Origin: Hellea sp.
GTDB lineage: Bacteria > Pseudomonadota > Alphaproteobacteria > Caulobacterales > Maricaulaceae
NCBI GenBank assembly: GCA_028224375.1
Contig: JAOIVW010000005.1
Span: 62,001 to 126,000, forward strand
Direction of reading: 5' to 3'
DNA length: 64,000 nucleotides
Of the stretch, positions 33,978 to 42,670 are shown in pieces; position 1 is the first letter of the stretch, and every line of letters begins with the position of its first letter. The notes beneath the pieces are model-generated. The model was not told where the DNA came from. It saw only the letters and a list, made by a program, of their open reading frames with translations, and did no database searches. A program made the translations under genes and the position numbers.

Positions 33978-33978
33978 A

Positions 33979-34902
33979 CTAGCCGAGCGTTTCTGCGAGA
34001 CGAATGCCAGCCGGCAGCAGCAGCATAACCATAAGCGTCGGGAAAATAAAGACGATAAGCGGGACTGTTAATTTTGCAGATAGCGCCATGGCTTTCTCTT
34101 CCGCTCTTAGCATACGTTTCGTGCGCATGTCCTCGGAGAAGGTGCGCAGGGCCGCGCCCATTGAAGAGCCCATCTCTTCCGATTGTCTTAACATGATTGC
34201 CAAAGCTTTGGCTTCCTCTAAGCCGATACGTTCGGCGAAATTCATCATGGCTTTGTGGCGTTCCCGCCCAGCGCGAAGCTCAAGGTTCATGATTTCAAGA
34301 TTGACTTTAAGGGCAGGATAGCGCCCGCCTAATTCATGGCTAACCCTTATCAAGGCAGCATCCAAGCCAAGTCCGGCTTCGATACAGGCAACCATGAGGT
34401 CCATCATATCCGGAAAGCCTTCTTTACATCTGAGCGTACGGCGCTTTTGCTTCCAGCGAATAAAAGAATTAGGGCCTATGAGACCGATAATGGCTAGACT
34501 ACCTGCAATTAAAATCGTCTTGCCAGGCCCCATACTGTTCCACAGCAAGCCCCAAAGAAGAAGTAATATAAGTTGAGGGCCAAAAAGGGCGACAACCCGA
34601 ACAGCATAAAAGCTTTTGACAGCCGACTCATCGTAATATCCAGCTTTGGCTAGATCAGAGCGGATGCGCGATATTTCACCTGCGTCCGGTAAAGTTAAGT
34701 GATCTCCCATGCGCGATAACAGCTTCTTTTTAGGTTTCAAGCTGAGCTCTTCTACGTCGAGGTCGCCGCTTCCTACCAGTCGGTTGGTCATTCGCCGATT
34801 GCGGTCAAAGGCACTGCGCGCAGCGACGAACATTAACCCGATTGAAATCGCGAGAAAACTTAGGGCCACGATAATAGTGAGAGAATTTGCAAAACTAATC
34901 AT
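33979..34902 (-). CDS. tadC: Tad pilus inner-membrane protein TadC
   Basis: A 307-residue GspF-family (T2SSF) polytopic protein. Membrane helices lie near 5-27, ~103-145 and at the C-terminus (LTVPLIVFIFPTLMVMLLLPAG). The cytoplasmic GspF domain contains FPDMMDLMVACIEAGLGLDAALIRVSHEL and AIMLRQSEEMGSSMGAALRTFSEDMR, the family pattern. It forms the inner-membrane platform with TadB that couples the CpaF ATPase to pilin extrusion. Start 7 bases after the tadB stop. Confidence 0.93.
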   Translation of the reverse strand: MISFANSLTIIVALSFLAISIGLMFVAARSAFDRNRRMTNRLVGSGDLDVEELSLKPKKKLLSRMGDHLTLPDAGEISRIRSDLAKAGYYDESAVKSFYAVRVVALFGPQLILLLLWGLLWNSMGPGKTILIAGSLAIIGLIGPNSFIRWKQKRRTLRCKEGFPDMMDLMVACIEAGLGLDAALIRVSHELGGRYPALKVNLEIMNLELRAGRERHKAMMNFAERIGLEEAKALAIMLRQSEEMGSSMGAALRTFSEDMRTKRMLRAEEKAMALSAKLTVPLIVFIFPTLMVMLLLPAGIRLAETLG

Positions 34903-34909
34903 CGCGGCT

Positions 34910-35869
34910 CTAAATCCTGAAATTAATCATTTTGCGCATGACGAGATTGCCAATAGTCATCCAAATAACGACTCCGATAAAGGCGGGCTTAATCAGATTA
35001 CTATCCGAGACATCACCATAAAAATCAGGTGAGGAAACTTTGATAAGGAAAAATAGAGCAATAGGGGCAATATTCAAAATCATCGCGGACATGCGGCCCT
35101 CAGCAGAACAAGCTTTGATGCGAAGGCGCATTGTTTGGCGGTCCCGAATGGTTTTCGCGCTGGCGCGTAAAAGCTCTGCAAGGTTGCCCCCAGTTCGTTC
35201 TTGCAAACGTATCATGGCCGCGAAAAGTTCAAAATCATCATGCCCGACGCGATCCGCAAGGCGCTGTACCGCCATGCTAATACTGGAGCCAAATGAGATT
35301 TCATCGCTGGCCATGCCAAATTCTGACCCAATGGGATCAGACATTTCGCGGGCGACTAATGACATGGCGACAGGCACGGGATGACCTGCGCCTAAGGAGC
35401 GAATAATGACATCTAGGGCTTCAGGTAATTGGATAACCGCTTTGTTGCGTCTGCGTTTAACGAAAAAGTTTAAGATTAGTATCGGCAGACCTAAGCCTGC
35501 AACGGCGCCGATAACACCCCAGAGAATTGTGCCTTTTACAACGCCTAACATCACACACGAAATGACAGATGCAGCTGGTAATATGTAATAGATACTTTTC
35601 GCGCCAAGAGGTAATCCAGACTGTAAGACTAGCTGATTAAGCCAAATGATTGCCCCTTGTAAGTCCCCAGTTTTTGTGAGGCTGCGTGATTTTCTTATTT
35701 TTGCGACGACAGCGGCCTGAGAGTCGTCTGATTCCATACGGCGCAGACGGTCATTGGCCGATTTGACCCTTACAGCCGCTTGACGCCCGGCACCGATAAA
35801 AGCTTGCAACGCCAAAAACCCGCCGCAAAAAATCAGCAGATAGATGAGCCATATGGGACTAGCTGCCAT
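34910..35869 (-). CDS. tadB: Tad pilus inner-membrane protein TadB
   Basis: A 319-residue GspF-family partner of TadC. N-terminal helix (IWLIYLLIFCGGFLALQAFIG), paired helices near 95-140, then the cytosolic domain with LPEALDVIIRSLGAGHPVPVAMSLVAREM and LFAAMIRLQERTGGNLAELLRASAKTIRDR, followed by C-terminal helices. Order CpaF-TadB-TadC is standard for Tad loci. It starts 2 bases after the cpaF stop, indicating one transcript. Confidence 0.94.
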   Translation of the reverse strand: MAASPIWLIYLLIFCGGFLALQAFIGAGRQAAVRVKSANDRLRRMESDDSQAAVVAKIRKSRSLTKTGDLQGAIIWLNQLVLQSGLPLGAKSIYYILPAASVISCVMLGVVKGTILWGVIGAVAGLGLPILILNFFVKRRRNKAVIQLPEALDVIIRSLGAGHPVPVAMSLVAREMSDPIGSEFGMASDEISFGSSISMAVQRLADRVGHDDFELFAAMIRLQERTGGNLAELLRASAKTIRDRQTMRLRIKACSAEGRMSAMILNIAPIALFFLIKVSSPDFYGDVSDSNLIKPAFIGVVIWMTIGNLVMRKMINFRI

Positions 35870-35871
35870 GA

Positions 35872-37395
35872 CTAGCCCACGCGCTCTTTGATTGTTTTAT
35901 CTGATGTCCTGCCGACTGGCAGAACTTTTGGTTCAAATATACCTTCGGGGAGGGGAATGTTACGCGTAATGATTTCATTTAAGCATTTCGGGCGTATACC
36001 CGTTGATTGGAACTCTCCTATAACTTCATGTTTTGGGCCTGTGCCTGTGCGGACATATTTAAAGACTTCCTGCATCTGTATGACAGCGCCTTCCATGCCT
36101 GTAACTTCGGCGACAGATGTAATTTTACGTTGTCCGTCTGATAGGCGCACGGCTTGAATAATGATGCCAATCGCGGAGGCGATTTGTCCGGCCACGGCTT
36201 CGGGCGTAATTTTCATATCGCCCATCGCCACCATCTGCTCCAATCGTGTGATAGCGTCGCGCGGCGTATTGGCGTGAAGCGTGGCCATAGACCCTTCATG
36301 GCCCGTGTTCATGGCTTGAAGCATGTCAAAAGCTTCCTCGCCGCGAACTTCTCCGAGGATAACGCGGTCAGGCCGCATGCGCAGGGCATTTTTCACAAGT
36401 CCGCGTTGACGAATCTCGCCCTTGCCTTCGATATTAGGGGGACGTGTTTCCATGCGCGCAACATGTGGCTGTTGCAGCTGAAGTTCTGCAGCATCTTCAA
36501 TCGTGATCAAGCGTTCTTTATGCGAAATTGATTGCGAGAGCGCGTTTAGCAAAGTGGTCTTACCCGAGCCCGTACCGCCTGAAATTAGAATGGTGACGCG
36601 GGCTTTGCAGGCAGCCCAGAGGAACTGCGCAACGACATCAGGAATGGCTTCAAATTCGACAAGCTTATCTAGCGTGAAAGGGGTTTTAGAAAATTTACGA
36701 ATAGAGACGAGGGGGCCGTCAACCGCAATGGGGGCGATGGCCACGTTCACGCGGGAGCCGTCAAGCAGGCGGGCGTCACATAGCGGTTGGCTTTCATCTA
36801 CGCGGCGTCCTACGGTGGAAACGATACGGTTGATAATTCGCAGAAGATGCGCCTCGTCAGCAAAACGCACTTTGGAGAGTTCAAGTTCGCCGCGGCGTTC
36901 AATATAAACCTGTTCATGCCCATTGATCAAAATGTCCGAAATTGAATCGTCCGCCAATATAGGCTCAAGCGGCCCCAGCCCCGTCATTTCGTCATAGATG
37001 CCAGAGCAAAGATTTTTTATCTCTGTGGTGTTTAATTTAAGGCGGTCTTCCTGCACCATCTCTGTAACAATGGCGTGGACTTGGGCTTGCAAGTCCGCTG
37101 TCTCCATGCCGTCAAGCGCGGCCAAATCAATCTCGTCGATAAGGCGGCTATGCATCTTGATTTTGATATCGAGCATATCACCTTGATCGGAAGATTGAGC
37201 GGCTTTTACGGGTGCAACAGGTGCCGCGGGGGTAACAGGCGCTACAAGCTGCTCAGGCGCAGTATCCTCAAGCGGCTTTGGAGCAACCACGGCGATAAGC
37301 TCTTGCGGAGACCCTTCTTCGGCAGTCTTAATACGAGGTGAGGTAGGCGAGGTTGGCGCTGTAACATCACTTAGTAATTTTGAAAATCTTCCCAT
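35872..37395 (-). CDS. cpaF: Tad pilus secretion ATPase CpaF/TadA
   Basis: Hexameric ATPase that powers Tad pilus extension (and retraction in some species), 507 residues. Residues 1-80 are a Pro/Ala-rich linker; then the N-terminal domain with LCSGIYDEMTGLGPLEPILADDSISDILING, and the RecA-like domain with Walker A GGTGSGKTTLLNAL, the Asp box LITIEDAAELQLQQPHV, Walker B PDRVILGEVRGEEAFDMLQAMNTGHEGS and the His box ATLHANTPRDA. All expected motifs are intact, so it should be active. Confidence 0.96.
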   Translation of the reverse strand: MGRFSKLLSDVTAPTSPTSPRIKTAEEGSPQELIAVVAPKPLEDTAPEQLVAPVTPAAPVAPVKAAQSSDQGDMLDIKIKMHSRLIDEIDLAALDGMETADLQAQVHAIVTEMVQEDRLKLNTTEIKNLCSGIYDEMTGLGPLEPILADDSISDILINGHEQVYIERRGELELSKVRFADEAHLLRIINRIVSTVGRRVDESQPLCDARLLDGSRVNVAIAPIAVDGPLVSIRKFSKTPFTLDKLVEFEAIPDVVAQFLWAACKARVTILISGGTGSGKTTLLNALSQSISHKERLITIEDAAELQLQQPHVARMETRPPNIEGKGEIRQRGLVKNALRMRPDRVILGEVRGEEAFDMLQAMNTGHEGSMATLHANTPRDAITRLEQMVAMGDMKITPEAVAGQIASAIGIIIQAVRLSDGQRKITSVAEVTGMEGAVIQMQEVFKYVRTGTGPKHEVIGEFQSTGIRPKCLNEIITRNIPLPEGIFEPKVLPVGRTSDKTIKERVG

Positions 37396-37454
37396 GCAGG
37401 GACTTTAACTAAGGGCCGCTAATTTCACGTTTAAAATTAGTATTAAGGAGGTCT

Positions 37455-38381
37455 TTATGCGGCAGCTTTGTCTTGAACATCACCTTGTTTTAACAGGATG
37501 TCTTGGACATGCTTTGTGTCTTTAACGTAACGGCTATCTGGCTTGATGATAGCTGCGGGTTCGCCGCAATTTATTGCTTCTCGCAGCGTATCTGTATCTA
37601 AACAAATCGTAGCTGTGACCTCGCGTTTAAGGGCAAGTTCGGCGTCTTTCTGTCGGAGTGGGTTTCTAAAAGACCTCCGCTCAAGTTTATTTAGGATGAC
37701 CTCCGCTTTTATCTGATGGTCAAATTTTTCTTCCACTGCCTTTATAAGTGTTCGTGCTAAATGCAGCGATGGTATAGTTGGATCACTAACAATAACAAAT
37801 CTATCAGATCCGCCAATGGCCGCCATATTCCAAGAGCGCCAATTGCGCGGTACATCGATGATGACATAATCATACATTTGTGAGATTTCGTCGAGAAGCG
37901 CGGCAACCGATTCAGGATTAATGCTCTCCTCGCCGCCTAGGCTAGCCTGTGCAGCGAGTACATCTATACCTGAGCTATGCGGTGTCATAAAAGCAGACAC
38001 TAAGGCTCGGTCAATATTTTCCGGTGATTGTCTTAAATCATTCAAAGACAAGTTAGGCGAAACATCCAAATGATGGCTGCAAGCCCCGCTTTCAAAATCT
38101 AAATCGACCAAACAAACACTCGGCGGTTTGGTCGGTGCGATTGTCTTGGCCTTAACCGCCAAATTATGCGCCAGTTGAACACACAAACTCGTCGTGCCCA
38201 CGCCGCCAGCTGCGCCCATTACAGCAATGCAGTGAGCAAATTTTTCAGATTCGCCTGATGTGTCTTCGGCATCATCAATCACATAGTCGTCACCATCAGC
38301 TGCTCCGCTTTCAAAGGGCGGAATGACGATATCCTGTTCTATGTCCAGGTCTATCTCTTTAATTAAATCAGTAGGGCTCAT
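37455..38381 (-). CDS. cpaE: Pilus assembly ATPase-like protein CpaE/TadZ
   Basis: A 308-residue MinD/ParA-family protein that positions Tad machinery at a pole. The deviant Walker A is GAAGGVGTTSL (about residues 55-65), without the MinD signature lysine, as known for TadZ. Later motifs are VCLVDLDFESGACSHHLDVSP and YDYVIIDVPRNWRSWN. It is shorter than most CpaE proteins (400+ residues) because the N-terminal receiver-like domain is missing; instead there is a ~50-residue acidic tail. An AGGAGG-like sequence lies in the gap to cpaF. ATP hydrolysis may be weak or absent. Confidence 0.9.
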   Translation of the reverse strand: MSPTDLIKEIDLDIEQDIVIPPFESGAADGDDYVIDDAEDTSGESEKFAHCIAVMGAAGGVGTTSLCVQLAHNLAVKAKTIAPTKPPSVCLVDLDFESGACSHHLDVSPNLSLNDLRQSPENIDRALVSAFMTPHSSGIDVLAAQASLGGEESINPESVAALLDEISQMYDYVIIDVPRNWRSWNMAAIGGSDRFVIVSDPTIPSLHLARTLIKAVEEKFDHQIKAEVILNKLERRSFRNPLRQKDAELALKREVTATICLDTDTLREAINCGEPAAIIKPDSRYVKDTKHVQDILLKQGDVQDKAAA

Positions 38382-38389
38382 AAGATGTC

Positions 38390-39001
38390 TCAGGCTCCGC
38401 TTTTCAAATCTTCAGCCATTATACTGACCGTGACGTCGGGCATTTTTGAAAAGCTGTCCGGTGTGAACAAGTTCAAAAAAACAAAGTCGAATTTCATGTC
38501 TGTGACTTTGACCGTTACAAGCGGGGCCAGTTTTGCCGGATAGCCCGCCGTGCCTAAGCCCGAATTTTGGTAAATCACCTCGACATTTTCAAGCGAAACG
38601 TCAGAAAAGACATCACACATGCCGCGCAGCTCTCTTTGCGTTGCGCCGCAAGTGCCGTCATGGTCAGGGCCGTAAACAATATCGCTCATGGCTTGGCTGT
38701 TATAACTGCCAGAGTCACACCTGGCGGTCTTACCTGAGCACGTCCGGCTGTAATCGGGCATTGGCGCGCCGAGCTGCCCGCCATTTTCCAAACCCGTCAT
38801 ATCTTTGAGGTTTTCCGCGACAGGATCGCTCGTAGCCGCCAGTCTGGCCCCGTGCCGCGCGGCTTGTTGTGCGCCGTTCCACTGAAAGTAAGCATGTGCG
38901 GCTTCGATGGTTGCGCCAGTGAGTGCGACCATGATGATAAGCAAAAAGGAAGCTTCAACGGAGACGCTCCCTCTCGTGTTTTTTAGAAATGCGCTCAGCA
39001 T
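38390..39001 (-). CDS. TadE-like pseudopilin
   Basis: A 203-residue TadE-family minor pilin: NTRGSVSVEASFLLIIMVALTGATIEAAHAYFQWNGAQQAARHGARLAA is the class III prepilin-like N-terminus with one membrane helix, and a periplasmic domain with six cysteines that probably form disulfides. Its ATG overlaps the stop of the next upstream gene by one base (TAATG), so expression is coupled. TadE and TadF are processed by the prepilin peptidase TadV and help pilus initiation. Confidence 0.87.
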   Translation of the reverse strand: MLSAFLKNTRGSVSVEASFLLIIMVALTGATIEAAHAYFQWNGAQQAARHGARLAATSDPVAENLKDMTGLENGGQLGAPMPDYSRTCSGKTARCDSGSYNSQAMSDIVYGPDHDGTCGATQRELRGMCDVFSDVSLENVEVIYQNSGLGTAGYPAKLAPLVTVKVTDMKFDFVFLNLFTPDSFSKMPDVTVSIMAEDLKSGA

Positions 39002-39480
39002 TATGATTGCACGGCGATGAGCCGTTCCTCATAGCTGGCTTTAATGCTGACAGAGCCGCCCGTTATAGATTTGAAAAATCCTAAGCCTTGAAAAGGGACA
39101 TCGGTGGATAGCTTTACGACCTTGATAGTGTCACCGCCTCTATAGCTGCGCCCTGTCTCAGTGTCTGTATTTGCGGTTTCGATATAGGTGATATTGACGT
39201 CACCTTCATTCCAATTTTTAATCTTTTTTTCGCCGCCGGAACTAATCTGCCCTGTTGTTGCCAACCGCTTAGCCGTGCCTTCAAACAGCGTCGGCGTTTG
39301 TGTTTTTGAAAGGTAATTTCCGGCTGAGACCAAGCCATTTTCAACTTTGTGGTTTTGCATCAGCAAAAGCGACCCATCAATAGCGCCAAATCCGATTAGG
39401 ATTAGTAAAGGCACGACAAACACGGCTTCAATAGCCGCAGTGCCGCGCTCACATTCTCGATATCTGCGCAGGCATATCAT
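39001..39480 (-). CDS. TadE/TadF-like pseudopilin
   Basis: A 159-residue minor pilin-like protein: short basic N-terminus, then RGTAAIEAVFVVPLLILIGFGAIDGSLLLMQ with the conserved Glu after cleavage site TAAIE, one membrane helix, and a periplasmic domain. It overlaps its neighbours on both sides by one base (TAATG), meaning tadG-tadF-tadE translate as a chain. Whether it is TadE or TadF by strict nomenclature cannot be decided here. Confidence 0.83.
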   Translation of the reverse strand: MICLRRYRECERGTAAIEAVFVVPLLILIGFGAIDGSLLLMQNHKVENGLVSAGNYLSKTQTPTLFEGTAKRLATTGQISSGGEKKIKNWNEGDVNITYIETANTDTETGRSYRGGDTIKVVKLSTDVPFQGLGFFKSITGGSVSIKASYEERLIAVQS

Positions 39481-41054
39481 TAGCGGGCGACACTTACGTA
39501 ATCGCGTGAATGACTATCCTGTCCTTGAACGACAGGCCCAACGATTTCGCCCCAAAGTATATTGTCTTTCCCTTTGGCCATGGGCTCAGTGAGGAAGACT
39601 TTTACGAATGTCTCGACAGGCAAGGGACCGGAACGTCCATTAAAATCTTCACCGCTTTCAATAAGTTCACCACAGTTCAAAACGGCCACGTTAATAATGC
39701 GTCTATCTTCAACTGTTGTTGAGGGGCCGTCTGAGTGGCATTGCGCTAAACCTTCTTCATGTGTCAGTGAGTTGCTGCCATAAGTTTTTGGTCCGGGGAC
39801 ACAATCATTATCAATTTCCCACCGATACATCGCATAGCGTGATGGAGGCGCAGATGGCGTAAATGTATTTCTTTTATAATTTAGCCTATAAGTCACGTCT
39901 TCAATCGTAATACGGCTCATGAAATTGTGATTGACTTTCATATACGTCACGAAATCCCAATTGCCATCACCTATACGGTCACAAGTTCCATCATACATGC
40001 AGTTATCACGGGGTAATGGAAATGCGATGTTCGTATTGGAGTTTACTTTAGCTTTCCCTCTAGAATTAAGACCTAAATCAATGCCAAGCTGTGCGTCGAC
40101 AAGCGCATTAACTTCAACAATGCCTAAGTCAGCTGCAGCTTGAACACATACATCTGCCTCTGCCGTATAGCCCTTCGTCACGTTTTCTGCAGGTGCATAG
40201 CGCGGGTCATTCTTTTTGTTTTTGAAAGAGCCCCCATATATATCAAAACGGGTGTTTACTGCATGACGCATGGACGCAATATTACCGGGGCGAAGATATA
40301 CACCCGCACTTTTGGATACATAGGTGTCAGGTATATCTATGGCGATTGCGTCTTTTAAAGCTGACGCGCCGCCCTGCCCATTAAAGGGGTCAAGCCAACC
40401 ATAATTACCTGGGCCGAATTGTTCTTTTTTGCCGCCTTGGGATTTGAGTTTTATAAGCCGCCGACGAAAGGCAGGGGTTTCCATGGCTTCATAGATTGTA
40501 ATATCCTCATTTTCCTGAGGGTTACATATGAAGACCGGCGCAACACCACGTAGGCCTTGATCAAATCCGGCAATTGATTTCGCATTCATATCTGTATCGA
40601 TCATTTTTTTTACCAAAGATGTTGGAAATAATGTTGCAACAGACTCAGATTTAACTTTCACCTCAACATATTTCGCCTCAGCCGGGCTATAGGTAATGTT
40701 TGAGTTTTGGATGTCATCATAATCATTATTTGGAAGCGATTTTAAAAAGCGGATGGTGTCGATTTCGACTTGACCATTACCGTCTTTAGAAAATTTTTGA
40801 TCATTAGAGACCAGATTTTGGATAGCGCGCTTCGATCGTTCTAAGGAGTCTGACCTTTGATCAAGTTCGGCAGCCCCTGCACGAGCTAAAGCGTCAGAGG
40901 CACTCTGCATTTCATTATCCATGTTATAAAGCCGTGAGGCGTCTACGGACAAAGCCGCGCCACCGACGAGAACAGGGGTTGAAAAGGCCGCCCAAATGGC
41001 GACGGATCCGCCGGTATTTTTGGCGAAGGATTTGAAAAATGTTGGGATGGTCAT
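39480..41054 (-). CDS. tadG: TadG-like Tad-domain protein
   Basis: A 524-residue protein whose N-terminus (NTGGSVAIWAAFSTPVLVGGAALSVDASRLYNMDNEMQSASDALARAGAAELD) is the TadG/Tad_N domain with one membrane helix. The remainder is a large periplasmic region of unclear fold; no complete von Willebrand MIDAS motif (DxSxS) is obvious. TadG is a structural or anchoring component of the Tad machine. Directly follows the short lipoprotein gene in the operon. Confidence 0.85.
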   Translation of the reverse strand: MTIPTFFKSFAKNTGGSVAIWAAFSTPVLVGGAALSVDASRLYNMDNEMQSASDALARAGAAELDQRSDSLERSKRAIQNLVSNDQKFSKDGNGQVEIDTIRFLKSLPNNDYDDIQNSNITYSPAEAKYVEVKVKSESVATLFPTSLVKKMIDTDMNAKSIAGFDQGLRGVAPVFICNPQENEDITIYEAMETPAFRRRLIKLKSQGGKKEQFGPGNYGWLDPFNGQGGASALKDAIAIDIPDTYVSKSAGVYLRPGNIASMRHAVNTRFDIYGGSFKNKKNDPRYAPAENVTKGYTAEADVCVQAAADLGIVEVNALVDAQLGIDLGLNSRGKAKVNSNTNIAFPLPRDNCMYDGTCDRIGDGNWDFVTYMKVNHNFMSRITIEDVTYRLNYKRNTFTPSAPPSRYAMYRWEIDNDCVPGPKTYGSNSLTHEEGLAQCHSDGPSTTVEDRRIINVAVLNCGELIESGEDFNGRSGPLPVETFVKVFLTEPMAKGKDNILWGEIVGPVVQGQDSHSRDYVSVAR

Positions 41055-41069
41055 CTGTAAGTCCTCTTT

Positions 41070-41324
41070 CTAATTCGTTGTTATGATGGGTTGCGGCTCT
41101 GGCGTTACGCCATTGCGGTAATTTTCGCGGGCTTTTGCACGTTTGGATGCATCCGCAGGGATAAACGTGTTCGCTTTTTGCTCGGGTGTCGGGGCAACGC
41201 GTTGAGCGGCTATATTTTGACGCACAGCTTTCCCAAATTCCGATGAACCGCTGTGTAGGGCCGGCTGAGTTGTGGCACAGGCTGAGAGCGCGAGAAGACT
41301 TAAGCTCAAGAGTATTCGTTTCAT
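41070..41324 (-). CDS. Short lipoprotein within the Tad operon
   Basis: An 84-residue lipoprotein; I use the ATG at 41322-41324 with an AGGAAG site rather than the longer open frame. Signal and lipobox ALSACATTQPAL, then SSEFGKAVRQNIAAQRVAPTP and ARENYRNGVTPEPQP. The position between the cpaC secretin and tadG is where many Tad loci carry CpaD, a larger outer-membrane lipoprotein, so this may be a minimal stand-in or an unrelated pilotin. Similar short lipoproteins with an FGxAVRxNIA motif are found at this site in relatives. Confidence 0.7.
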   Translation of the reverse strand: MKRILLSLSLLALSACATTQPALHSGSSEFGKAVRQNIAAQRVAPTPEQKANTFIPADASKRAKARENYRNGVTPEPQPIITTN

Positions 41325-41334
41325 GGTTTTCTTC

Positions 41335-42669
41335 CTATTCTCTTGCATATCCGTAAGTGCCAGACAGCCCACCACTATCGGCAACCGGCCCCTCCAAAGC
41401 GCCGCCAATAAAACTTTCGATATCTCCGGGAACTGAGAGACGATCGAGCGGGGTGGCGAGCTCTGAAATATCAGAGGCCGGTTGCACGAGGCGTGGGGTG
41501 ACTATGATTACGAGTTCCGTCTCAGCTTTTTGGTAGCGGCTGGAGCGGAAGAGTGACCCAAGAATTGGTACATCGCCAATCCATGGAGTTTGTGATTTAC
41601 GATTACTGGTTTCATTTTGCAGAAGACCGGCGATGGCAAAACTTTGATCGTTGCGAAGTTCAATAGTGGTATTAGCGCGGCGAACTCTTAAGGCCGGAAC
41701 ATCGGTACCACTAATACTAACGCCGTTGGCGCTGTCGAGTTGACTGACTTCAGGGGCGACTTTTAAGTTAATGATACCGTCATCCAGAACCGTTGGCGTA
41801 AAGGCAAGGCCTACGCCGAATTGACGAAATTCAATGCCGATTTGACCATCATCAGCCGGGACAGGAATAGGAAACTCACCGCCGGCCAAAAAGCTGGCGG
41901 TCTCGCCCGACATCGAGACGAGATTAGGTTCAGCCAAAGTACGTATAACGCCTTTTTCTTCAAGGGCTTGAATGGAAGTGTCCAGAGTTGCGCGTCCAAA
42001 CCCGCCCTGCAGGACACCTGATAATACCGGATTAGCGATAGCTGTACCGCTTTGAAAGGCAAAGTCTCCTGCGCGTTGCGTGAGAAGACCAATACCAAGT
42101 TCTTTGACAGCATCTCTCGTAGCCTCGACAAAGCGCACTTCGAGCATAACCTGATGAGAGTCATGAATAGAGAGACCGTTGGTGACACGTTTAGGCGCAT
42201 AAGCTTCCGCAATTTTTTCAGCTTGACGGGCAACAGCATCATTTGAGACATCGCCGGACAGATAAATACCGCCCGCCATAGTGCGCACTTCAATATTGTC
42301 CTTGGGAAAGGTTTCGAAAAGTGTCTTCTTAAGGCCCGCGACATCAAAACCTACTGTCACGTCTACAATATCCACAAGACGTTTTTGAGCGTCATAGAGC
42401 ATGACATTTGTCTTACCGCTCTTCTTACCCATGACTTGGAAAGATTTGTCTGTCAGGACAACAACATCGGCGATGTCTGCATTGGCGACACGCACCTCTT
42501 TGAAAGCTAATTCGGTGCGCATCAGAACCATGTCGTCTTTTATAACACTCGCGGCTACGCGCGTCTTGGCCGAGACGTTATCGACCCAGGATTTCGCTGT
42601 GGCGGGTCCTGCGATAACCATTGCGGTTAATATAGCGCCGCTAACAGAGTGAATGAGCTTGCGTTTCAT
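41335..42669 (-). CDS. cpaC: Tad pilus outer-membrane secretin CpaC/RcpA
   Basis: Forms the outer-membrane ring for the Tad pilus. From the ATG at 42667-42669 (AGGTGG site upstream; a longer frame upstream lies inside cpaB) it has 444 residues: signal peptide (ends GPATA), an N-terminal pilus/secretin domain, a BON-like segment (GGIYLSGDVSNDAVARQAEKIAEAY), and the secretin domain from VMLEVRFVEATRDAVKELGI to the TPWIGDVPILGSLFRSSRYQKAETELVIIVTPRLV signature. All family landmarks are present. Confidence 0.93.
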   Translation of the reverse strand: MKRKLIHSVSGAILTAMVIAGPATAKSWVDNVSAKTRVAASVIKDDMVLMRTELAFKEVRVANADIADVVVLTDKSFQVMGKKSGKTNVMLYDAQKRLVDIVDVTVGFDVAGLKKTLFETFPKDNIEVRTMAGGIYLSGDVSNDAVARQAEKIAEAYAPKRVTNGLSIHDSHQVMLEVRFVEATRDAVKELGIGLLTQRAGDFAFQSGTAIANPVLSGVLQGGFGRATLDTSIQALEEKGVIRTLAEPNLVSMSGETASFLAGGEFPIPVPADDGQIGIEFRQFGVGLAFTPTVLDDGIINLKVAPEVSQLDSANGVSISGTDVPALRVRRANTTIELRNDQSFAIAGLLQNETSNRKSQTPWIGDVPILGSLFRSSRYQKAETELVIIVTPRLVQPASDISELATPLDRLSVPGDIESFIGGALEGPVADSGGLSGTYGYARE

Positions 42670-42670
42670 C

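Noticed and set aside
37425-37445. TTAA-N8-TTAA between cpaF and cpaE
   Set aside because: Spacing is 8 rather than 7 and it lies inside the operon, so I do not call it a CtrA site.
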